Assembly: GCA_003559575.1 (NCBI GenBank)
Contig: PWKZ01000228.1
Coordinates: 1 to 46,536 of the forward strand
DNA: 46,536 nt
From: Bradymonadales bacterium
GTDB lineage: Bacteria; Myxococcota_A; UBA9042; PWKZ01
Direction: 5' to 3'
Position 1 is the first letter of the stretch, and every line of letters begins with the position of its first letter. Of this stretch, positions 33,501 to 39,706 are shown piece after piece. Under the pieces are notes generated by a model that saw only the letters and a program-made list of their open reading frames with translations, ran no database searches and was not told where the DNA came from. The translations under genes and the position numbers were made by a program.

Positions 33501-34786
33501 CCGTTGAAGATCTGCTGGCACACACCTGGCTGGCCGTCGAGCCGCCGGTGGAGGTGGCGATCCGCACGACTCTGGTGGCGCCCGACCGTGTGCGGGTGGT
33601 GATCGAGGGCTCTGCTGAGGCGGTGGTGGTCCTGGCCGAGCGCTACCCCCAACCGCCGGCGGCGCCGGTGGTCGGCCTCACCAACCCGCGCCCCTCCGAG
33701 GTGAGCGGTGCGGCGCTGTATGAGGATCGCTGGATGTTCCACGGCCCGGCCTATCGTTCAGTGACCGAGATCCTGGAGTTCGGGGAAGATGGGATCCGCG
33801 GTCGGATCCGCCCCTTGCCGGCCGAGGGGGCGCTGCTGGACGGCGCGGGTCAGCTCTTTGGCTACTGGGTGATGCAGAGCGTCGAGCGAGATCGCCTGGC
33901 GATGCCTATCAAGTTGGGCGCTCTGCGCCTCTTCGGCCCCGAGCCGCGGGAGGGGGAGGAGCTCGTGTGTACGGCCTGGTGCCGGCACCTGGGCCGCCGC
34001 GAGGTGCGCGCCGAGATGATGATTACGGATCGCGACGGGCACCCGTGGGCCCGGCTCGAAGGGTGGACCGACTGGCGGTTCGAGACCGACGAGCGACTGT
34101 GGCGCATCATGCGTCGCGCCGAGCGGCACCTGTTTGCTGAAATGACCCCGGAGGGGCTCGCCGTCGTCTTCGAGCCGGAGCGCAGCGCGGCGAGCCGCGA
34201 TTACCTGGCGCGCCGGTTCTTGAATGAAGAGGAGCGGCGCACCTGGGCCGAGACGCTCGCGCCGCGGCGCCGCACGCCGTGGCTCTACGGACGGATCGCC
34301 GCCAAGGACGCCGTTCGTCATTGGCTCATGGCTCGCGCGCGGGGATTTCTCTTTCCGGCCGAAATCGCGGTCGAGAATGACGAGACGGGCCGTCCGCGTG
34401 TCGCCGGCCCTCAGCTGCCGGACCTGCGGCTCTCCATCGCCCACAAGGAGACCATCGCGGTGGCTTTTGTGGGAGAGGGGCGCGAGGTGGGGGTCGATGT
34501 GGAGCGCTACGAGCCCCGCTCCGCGGAGTTTGGGGAGTTGATCTGTGCCCCCGAGGAGCTGCGGCGGCTGCCTACACAAGAGAGAGAGGCGTGGCTGACG
34601 AGGGTCTTTTGTGCCAAGGAGGTTATCGGCAAGAGACTTGGGACGGGGCTCGCGGCCGCACCCAAGCGCCTCCCGGTGACCGCCGTCGAGGCGTCGCCGG
34701 GCGCGATGAGAGTCCGGATCAAGGACGAGTGGGTGACCTTGCGCGATTACGGCGAGCATGTGATCGGGTGGTCGGATGGAACCTGA
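30515..34786 (+). CDS. Second synthase subunit: KS-AT-DH-phosphopantetheinyl transferase
   Basis: A 1423-residue protein started at ATG 30515, which overlaps the previous stop (ATGA) and has GGAGG directly before it. The ketosynthase (1 to about 450) keeps the Cys-His-His set: DAACASAL (Cys 212), EAHGTATPVGD and GHAMPAAG. The acyltransferase-like domain (about 550-860) has Ser 626 in GHSIGEW. A double-hotdog dehydratase follows, with His 953 in LLDHCL and Asp 1109 in LDGAGQ, 156 residues apart as in polyketide dehydratases. The C-terminus (about 1230-1423) is an Sfp-type phosphopantetheinyl transferase with VGVDVERYEP and FCAKEVIGKR. It would activate the ACPs of this locus itself. DH-PPTase at the end recalls enediyne synthases, but the ACP and KR are on the partner protein. 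Confidence 0.93.
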   Translation: MSKSGDNGVAIVGMAALFPGAPDLATYWRNITAGVDSISEIPEHRWESEFFDPQSTAVDRFPVRRGGVVPEPLFDALAHGIMPVAAKGAEPDQLVMLDLGVRALADAGYGEGLREFDRGATAVMLGRGNYIGAGMTRLEQHVRTSAQLVTCLRTLVPGITEKTLAAVKAEFQSKLGAYGGDTAIGLVPNLTASRLANRLNLRGPAYTLDAACASALVATDLALRELLMGRAAVALAGGVHLTHDVAFWSVFAQLQALSHSGCIRPLDRLADGLLPGEGGGMLVLKRLADAERDGDRIYAVLRGAGVASDGRGAGLMVPRIEGQLLALERAWSEARHAPEEVGLIEAHGTATPVGDAAELETLARFFGKAESDGPPRAVIGSVKSMIGHAMPAAGAASLIKTALAVYHGVLPPTLHCDEPHPAMAGTRFRPLAASEPWEERRRLAGVNAFGFGGINAHVVLESHGARAVRRRHRPGGLAPEEILVLAADSPGALREALESGRTEVGEGACRLALVDPTPARRTKALEVVRAGKPRRGRDGLWFNTEGLLTAGGQVAFLFPGIEAAFEDRISDIARHFNRPSPPTPPGTVAGTKALEYQGAMTVFAGRLLFDVLGEVGIKPSLLAGHSIGEWTGMIAAGIIPADVFEEFWATLTPGSLEVPGVVFAAVGASAEAVRPLVTDLDGVVVTHDNCPHQVILCGPEAQLDTALVRLRDARFLGQKLPFRSGFHSPVFADYLAPHRERFARLALGASKIPLWSATTCRPYPSDPKAIERLALDHLVRPVRFRELILALYEHGVRAFVQLGFGSLVGFVDDTLRGREHVALSAGAPQRSGLEQLRRVAAALFVEGAPVDWTRLFPSSRGAGARIRLELGVPLVRLERSLEGARIPHDVRAPERGADSPVQRGFEAVMQELVDSQEAVRRAWTAGPAPPSAPREKVVRRRLSVKTDPHLLDHCLIPQRPGWPSVADRNPVVPMTMMIRMMMDAAVALVPDRVPIAVEDLLAHTWLAVEPPVEVAIRTTLVAPDRVRVVIEGSAEAVVVLAERYPQPPAAPVVGLTNPRPSEVSGAALYEDRWMFHGPAYRSVTEILEFGEDGIRGRIRPLPAEGALLDGAGQLFGYWVMQSVERDRLAMPIKLGALRLFGPEPREGEELVCTAWCRHLGRREVRAEMMITDRDGHPWARLEGWTDWRFETDERLWRIMRRAERHLFAEMTPEGLAVVFEPERSAASRDYLARRFLNEEERRTWAETLAPRRRTPWLYGRIAAKDAVRHWLMARARGFLFPAEIAVENDETGRPRVAGPQLPDLRLSIAHKETIAVAFVGEGREVGVDVERYEPRSAEFGELICAPEELRRLPTQEREAWLTRVFCAKEVIGKRLGTGLAAAPKRLPVTAVEASPGAMRVRIKDEWVTLRDYGEHVIGWSDGT

Positions 34787-34799
34787 GGATGAGAGAAGC

Positions 34800-35078
34800 A
34801 TGAGCGCGACACAAGAGGCGGTCTTGGCGACGGTGGCTCGGATTTTGGTGGAGGTGATTGGTGAGGAGTGGGCTGATGAGACCCCCATCGAACTGGACAC
34901 CTCGTTTGCCGACGATCTGGAGCTTGAGAGTATTGAGTTCGTGGCGTTGGCCGAGCGGTTACAAGAGCACTACGGCGCGCAGGTGGACTTTGTGGGGTGG
35001 CTCTCGGACAAGGAGCTGGACGAGATAATCGCCCTCGAGGTCGGTGACCTGGTGGATTTCATCGTGGCAAAGCTCTGA
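34800..35078 (+). CDS. Stand-alone acyl carrier protein
   Basis: A 92-residue ACP. The phosphopantetheine site is Ser 44 in DDLELESIEFVAL, within the usual four-helix length. It starts 13 bp after the synthase 2 stop; an alternative ATG at 34776 overlaps that stop and would add 8 residues. It could carry the starter, the finished chain or an intermediate for the divergent acyltransferase, and the PPTase domain next door can activate it. It is the last gene of the synthase operon. Confidence 0.92.
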   Translation: MSATQEAVLATVARILVEVIGEEWADETPIELDTSFADDLELESIEFVALAERLQEHYGAQVDFVGWLSDKELDEIIALEVGDLVDFIVAKL

Positions 35079-35100
35079 CCCGCGACGCTTGGGGCAGCTC

Positions 35101-35250
35101 TCAGGGCACACCGTCGGAGGGGTTCTTCACTCGCACCCCACGGATGAGTTGCTCGTCTTGGAGGTCTTCTGTGACGAGGTACGCGCAAGCGGCAGAGTCG
35201 GCCGCGGCAATCACAAGCGCCTCCCACAACGCCAGCCGTGAGAGCACGGA
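35101..35250 (-). pseudogene. Remnant of a PIN-domain (VapC-like) toxin, C-terminal part
   Basis: The minus strand encodes LWEALVIAAADSAACAYLVTED followed by LQDEQLIRGVRVKNP and a stop. This is the characteristic C-terminal end of VapC-type PIN ribonucleases (compare WDALIVAAA, a conserved LxTEDLQ and a final VxNP). Everything upstream is missing: the frame runs straight into repeat copy F at 35251, so the N-terminal half with the first catalytic acidic residues is gone. No antitoxin is present. Confidence 0.6.
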
Positions 35251-35427
35251 CCATAATCGTCGGCCCATCCAGGGATTCGCGGACGGATTCACGTACATTT
35301 GCGGCGTCACCTTCACCAAATCGATGCTCGACGTAGCGTTGCTACGCCTCCGCTCGATTTGGCTTGTTTCCTTGCACTTGCGCCCGCCTCACTCCCCTCG
35401 GTCCACGGACGCGGTGGAGGATTGAGG
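35251..35427 (-). repeat. Dispersed repeat, copy F with hairpin module
   Basis: The left end is CCATAATCGTCGG (35251-35263). The core has the second stem version: CCAAATCGA and TCGATTTGG, enclosing CGTAGC-GTT-GCTACG; both stems are perfect. Instead of the GAACGAACC arm and right terminus it ends with the short hairpin module (35387-35427). It fills most of the gap of about 430 bp between the ACP and hydrolase genes and lies between two apparent gene remnants. Confidence 0.88.
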
Positions 35428-35505
35428 CCGGGTTTGCCAGTTACCTCCAGTTCGGCGAAGATGTGCTCGACTTGGGCGCGGTGAGAGCGCGGGCACGACA
35501 GGGTT
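35428..35505 (-). pseudogene. Possible short transposase remnant
   Basis: Read on the minus strand, this short stretch gives SHRAQVEHIFAELEVTGKPG, which resembles the RxxVEHVFA segment near the C-terminus of IS5-type transposases. Only about 25 codons are recognisable before the hairpin module of repeat F interrupts. A chance match cannot be excluded. Confidence 0.25.
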
Positions 35506-35510
35506 GAGTG

Positions 35511-36320
35511 ATGGGTTTGGCAAGCTTGCGGCGTTTTTTGTACTTCCCGGAGCGGCTCCCGGTGGACGCTCCGCTGCCGCCCCACGCACGTGGGGCGCGC
35601 GAGGTGTGGTTGGAGGCGGCGGACGGCGTGCGCATCCACGGGCTCTACTGGGCGCCGCCCCCAGGCCGCCCGGTGGTGCTCTTTTTCCACGGCAACGCGG
35701 GGGAGGTCTACCAGTGGGCCCTGGTGCGCCACGATCTCGCCGCGCTCGACTCCGGGCTGCTGATAATCGACTATCACGGCTATGGCAAGAGCGCCGGCAA
35801 GCCGAGTGAGGCGGCGCTTCATGCCGACGGAGAGGCGGCTTTGCGGTGGCTCGGCGACGAGGCCGGAGTGGCCGCAGAGCGGGTCGTGCTCCACGGCAAA
35901 TCGCTCGGCGGTGGCGTCGCCGGTCGGTTGGCGGCCACGCACGACGTGCTGGGGCTGATTTTGGAGTCCACGTTCACGTCGATCCCGGGGGTGGCGGAGA
36001 ACCTTTTTGGGCGCTTCTTGCCGATTTTGGGGACCCGCTCGTGGGAGAAGATGATGCCCGACCGCTTCGCCACGGTCGAGCATCTGGCGGCGGTGCGCTG
36101 CCCGGTCTTGGTGGTCCACGGCGAGCGCGACTCATTGATCCCCGTGGCCCACGCGCACTCGCTGTTTGAGGCCGCGCGCGAGCCGAAGGAGCTTTATCTG
36201 GTGCCCGCCGGCGATCACAACGACGTGGCCTGGGTGGCGGGGGAGAGCTACGGGCGGCGGCTTCGCGAGTGGCTCGCGCGCTGTCTTGCGCGGGCCGACC
36301 GGCGGGTCGCCGAGGAGTGA
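35511..36320 (+). CDS. Alpha/beta-hydrolase of the BEM46/ABHD13-like type
   Basis: A 269-residue alpha/beta-hydrolase with FFHGNAGEVYQW, YHGYGKSAGKPSE, the nucleophile elbow HGKSLGGG, the acid Asp in HGERDSLIP and His in GDHNDVAWV. This set is typical of BEM46-like hydrolases, whose substrates are mostly unknown. There is no clear signal peptide, although the N-terminus (LRRFLYFPERLP) resembles membrane-associated members. It ends 21 bp before the nitrogenase-like D subunit gene and is probably co-transcribed with it. Start ATG 35511 is preferred; GTG 35508 adds one residue. Confidence 0.87.
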   Translation: MGLASLRRFLYFPERLPVDAPLPPHARGAREVWLEAADGVRIHGLYWAPPPGRPVVLFFHGNAGEVYQWALVRHDLAALDSGLLIIDYHGYGKSAGKPSEAALHADGEAALRWLGDEAGVAAERVVLHGKSLGGGVAGRLAATHDVLGLILESTFTSIPGVAENLFGRFLPILGTRSWEKMMPDRFATVEHLAAVRCPVLVVHGERDSLIPVAHAHSLFEAAREPKELYLVPAGDHNDVAWVAGESYGRRLREWLARCLARADRRVAEE

Positions 36321-36341
36321 GTTCGAACCAGGCTTGGGGCG

Positions 36342-38309
36342 GTGACTTCTTTGAGCATTGCAAGCGACGAGACAGAACGAACTCGCCCCGGTGAAGAGAT
36401 CCTTGGCGGGAGACTGAGCCGGGCGCGCTTCGCCCGCCTGCTCGGGCTCGCCGCCGGCGATCCCTATCGAGTGACCGAGGTCTCCGGCCGGGGCCGCGTC
36501 GTCCACGTGCGCCTCACCCAACTCTCCGAGACGGAGTCGGGTCCCGCTCCCGCCACTTACGATTTCTTCTTTGAGGCTCGCCGGCCGGATCGGCGCGGGC
36601 TCCTGAGTGGCGCGCACCTGACCCTATGGCATCACGGCGCGGTTCTGCCCGCCGGGCTCAAGGCGGGTCTCGCGCGGCGCACCGGGCCGGCGCTCGCCCG
36701 CCTGCGCTTCGAGGACTTGCTGGCGGCCCTGCGTGCCGACCCCGAGCACACAAGCGCGCTCGAGGAGCGCGCGGCGAGCGCCGGGGTCGACGAGCGCGAA
36801 ACGGTCGGCTCCGGCCCGGCGCTTCACGAGCTGGAGAGCTGCTCGGTGCCGTCCACCGGCTGCCACGCCTTGACGGCGCCGGCCATTTACGCCGACTTCT
36901 TTGCCGCCCAGGAGGTGCGCCGCGCTTCGGGGTGCGACACCGTCGACATCTACTCGGACAACACGCTCATCGCCCATGGGGACTTCGAGTGCTCCTATTG
37001 CGCCGTCACCGTCCCCGCCCCGCGCTATCACTTCCTGCGGCTGGGGGTGCAGGAGAGCGTGCGCGACGTGGGGCGCCCGCGCCACGCGCGCGGGCGGTTT
37101 CAAGAGTCGGCCTCGGTGACCGACACGTTCTCGACCGATATCAATGAGACCGACGTGATCCTCGGCGAGTTCGGCGGGGTCGCGCGCGTGCTCGATCACG
37201 CCGCCGCGCACGGCGAGAAAGATCAGCTCATGTGTGTCGGGCTCTGCCTGCCGGACGTCATCGGCGCCGATCTCGAGTCGGTGGTGGCGCGCCACCCCGA
37301 GAGCCCCTCGAAACCCTTGCTCTTCGTCCCCCCCGCGCCCCGCTCCTGGAATTGGCTGGCCCACGATCTGCTCAAAACGAGACGCAAGCGGCTGGACTCT
37401 GAGTACGCCGCCGCGCCCAATCCACGCGCCATCAACCTAATCGGGTTTCCGGACAACCAGGGGACCGCCCGGCTCACCGCGCTGCTGGCCGAGTTTGGCG
37501 TCGAGGTCAACACCCACGTGCTCCCCGGGTTGCAGCTCAAGGCGATCGCGCGTTTGCCGCGGGCGGCCCTCGATGTCTATTGCCCGAACGTCTACTGGGA
37601 GCGGGAGTATGGCTTTCTCGGCGACGAGAGCCCGCGCCCCGGTCTGATGCCGGACGGCCCGTTCGGGCTCCAGGGGACCAAACGCTTCCTGCGCGCGGTG
37701 CTGGCGGCGCTCGAGGGCGAGCGCCGCGCTGAAGCCGCCCTCGAGGCGCGCTTCGAGTCTGCCGCGCGCGCGTTGACAGCGCCCTGGGGCGCGCGCTGTC
37801 GCCAGGCGGCTGAGCATCGTCTGGGGTTCGCAGTGCCGGCGCACGGGGTCCACTGGCTGCTCGACTCGGCCCATTCGTGGGGGCTCCCGCTGCTCGAGAC
37901 GACTTACGAGATGGGGTTCGGGCTGGACCTCTTCGTGGGCGCGGCCGACGCCGCGGCCGCGACCGCCGCCGCCGACCGGTTGGCCGGCCAGCTCCCCGAC
38001 GGCGCGCGGGCGCGGGTGGCGCTGCACACCTTCCACTCGCTGCCCGAGATGATGGCCGCGCTCAGGGAGAGCGAGTGCGAGGCGCTCTTCTCCAACTTCG
38101 TCTTCGACTGGCGGGTGAGCCGGGCCGGCAAGATGCCGTTTTCGACCCTCGAGTTCGAGATGGGGCTCGAGGGCGCCCTCGCGACGGTCGAGCGGCTCTT
38201 GACGATTTGCCGCACGCCGCTCTACCGGCGGTTTCGCGAATTCTTGCCGGAGACTCCGCGCCCCGGAGACTCTCCGCCGCGCGCCGCGCGCGCCTTGGAG
38301 GAGCGATGA
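36342..38309 (+). CDS. Nitrogenase component 1-like protein, NifD-like subunit with N-terminal extension
   Basis: A 655-residue protein. Residues about 160-640 resemble the nitrogenase component 1/BchN-BchB fold. The clearest match is DTFSTDINETDVILGE (about 261-276), corresponding to the TSDFQEKDIVFG region of NifD, followed about 25 residues later by CVGLCLPDVIGADLE. There Cys 302 aligns with the third cluster cysteine (CPIGLIGDDIE in NifD). Candidate earlier ligands are Cys 167, 174 and 198; Cys 217 and 220 form an extra CxxC. The first 150 or so residues are an extension I do not recognise. No obvious equivalents of the FeMo-cofactor Cys/His ligands could be identified. GTG start at 36342. 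The stop overlaps the next gene (ATGA). Substrate unknown. Confidence 0.78.
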   Translation: MTSLSIASDETERTRPGEEILGGRLSRARFARLLGLAAGDPYRVTEVSGRGRVVHVRLTQLSETESGPAPATYDFFFEARRPDRRGLLSGAHLTLWHHGAVLPAGLKAGLARRTGPALARLRFEDLLAALRADPEHTSALEERAASAGVDERETVGSGPALHELESCSVPSTGCHALTAPAIYADFFAAQEVRRASGCDTVDIYSDNTLIAHGDFECSYCAVTVPAPRYHFLRLGVQESVRDVGRPRHARGRFQESASVTDTFSTDINETDVILGEFGGVARVLDHAAAHGEKDQLMCVGLCLPDVIGADLESVVARHPESPSKPLLFVPPAPRSWNWLAHDLLKTRRKRLDSEYAAAPNPRAINLIGFPDNQGTARLTALLAEFGVEVNTHVLPGLQLKAIARLPRAALDVYCPNVYWEREYGFLGDESPRPGLMPDGPFGLQGTKRFLRAVLAALEGERRAEAALEARFESAARALTAPWGARCRQAAEHRLGFAVPAHGVHWLLDSAHSWGLPLLETTYEMGFGLDLFVGAADAAAATAAADRLAGQLPDGARARVALHTFHSLPEMMAALRESECEALFSNFVFDWRVSRAGKMPFSTLEFEMGLEGALATVERLLTICRTPLYRRFREFLPETPRPGDSPPRAARALEER

Positions 38310-39706
38310 GCGCCCCCAAAGGGGCCGGCAAAGGGGCCGGCGATATGTCGCTGCGGGCCTGCTTGCCCCGCTCGGCCGGGTTGAGCGTCGCGTTGAACGC
38401 CATCCCCGACGCGTACCTGCTGCTCGATGGCCCGCACTGCGCCTTCAGGCGCCTTGTCTACGTGCAAGGCAACCACGATTGGGGTGCGACGCTCGCGCTG
38501 CATCCGGGTTTGCCGCGCGTCACCAACACCGATCTCGATCCCCTGAAGGGCGTGCGGAACCGTGAGCCTCAACTCGAACGCGAGATTGCCGTTCTGGCGA
38601 GTCGTCCCGAGGTCGGGGGGGTGCTGGTCGACGGCCTCTCGATGGCCGTCGTGACCGCCACCGACTATCAACGTCTCTGCCGGCGGGTGGGCGCGAAGTG
38701 TGCCAAACCGATCCTCTCCTTGCCGCATCGCTCGCTCACGTCCGATTGGCTGGCGGCCTACCAAGAGGTGCAAGAAGCCCTCGCCTCCGCATTGCCGCTC
38801 GCGCCGCGACGACGCGCCGGCAAAAAACCCCGAGTGGCGCTGGTGGGGCACCTGTTTGATCGCAACGAGGGCGATCACCGCGGCAACCTCGAAGAGTTCA
38901 AGCGGATCTTCGAGGCCCTCGGCTTGACGCTGCTGCCGCCGTGGTTGTCCGGCGCCCCGCTGCGGGATCTCGCGCGGGCCGGTGCCGCCGACGCCGTCGT
39001 GTCTCTGCCCTACGGGCGGCGGGCGGCGCGGGTGCTGGCCGAGAGGATCGGGCGGCCCTTGATCGAGTTGGAGCTGCCGCTCGGGCTCCCCGCCACGCTG
39101 CGGTTCATCTACTCCCTGGCGGCGGCCTTTGGTAGCCGGGCGCGGGCCGAGAGCTTCGTCGCCTCCGAGCTTGGCCGCGCGCTGGCCGCGATCGAGTGGC
39201 TCGTGCCGTTTGCGTTCGTCCACCGGCGCATCGGATACATCGGCGATCCGCACATCTATGCCGGCTTGCGTGAGACGGCGGCGTTGGTGGGCCTCCGCAT
39301 GGTCTTTGCCGCCGTCACCAACGAGCGCCTCCACGGGCGCGACACGCTGCCGCGCGAGCCCTCCCGGGTCGAGGCGGCGGTGCCCGAGACCCTGGCCTGT
39401 GGCGCTCCCCCAAGTGAGCCCGATGAGCTGTTGTGGTTTCCCAAGGCGCGCACGCTCAGGGATTGCGTCCGGCGCCTGGTGGCCGAGGAGGGCTTGGATC
39501 TCCTCGTCACCAACAGCTACGGCGCCCTCTTCGAGGGGGTCGGGATAGTTGAGCTGGGCTTCCCGAGCTACTATCGCCACAGGCTGCACTCGCGCCCGTT
39601 TCTGGGGTTCACGGGCGCGCTTTGCTTGTTTGAGGATCTGGCCAACACCATCCGGCGCTTGGAGGTACGGCGCGCCAACCTTTCGCCCAAGCCGGAGGCG
39701 GGATGA
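38306..39706 (+). CDS. Nitrogenase component 1-like protein, NifK-like subunit
   Basis: A 466-residue protein, about the length of NifK/BchB-type subunits. The C-terminal half is diagnostic: YIGDPHIYAGLRETAALVG matches the GDP...GL strand-helix of component 1 proteins, and VTNSYGALFEG followed by GFPSYYRHRLHSRPFLGFTG matches the NSxG and GFPxxDRxxxHRxxxxGxxG signatures. Two cysteines, Cys 19 and Cys 45 (in LDGPHCAF), are 26 residues apart, as in NifD. At the third position the segment reads DGLSMAVV, with Ser 112 where NifK has Cys. The start ATG 38306 has GGAGGA upstream and overlaps the D-like stop. With the preceding gene it should form a heteromeric oxidoreductase. Confidence 0.82.
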   Translation: MSAPKGAGKGAGDMSLRACLPRSAGLSVALNAIPDAYLLLDGPHCAFRRLVYVQGNHDWGATLALHPGLPRVTNTDLDPLKGVRNREPQLEREIAVLASRPEVGGVLVDGLSMAVVTATDYQRLCRRVGAKCAKPILSLPHRSLTSDWLAAYQEVQEALASALPLAPRRRAGKKPRVALVGHLFDRNEGDHRGNLEEFKRIFEALGLTLLPPWLSGAPLRDLARAGAADAVVSLPYGRRAARVLAERIGRPLIELELPLGLPATLRFIYSLAAAFGSRARAESFVASELGRALAAIEWLVPFAFVHRRIGYIGDPHIYAGLRETAALVGLRMVFAAVTNERLHGRDTLPREPSRVEAAVPETLACGAPPSEPDELLWFPKARTLRDCVRRLVAEEGLDLLVTNSYGALFEGVGIVELGFPSYYRHRLHSRPFLGFTGALCLFEDLANTIRRLEVRRANLSPKPEAG

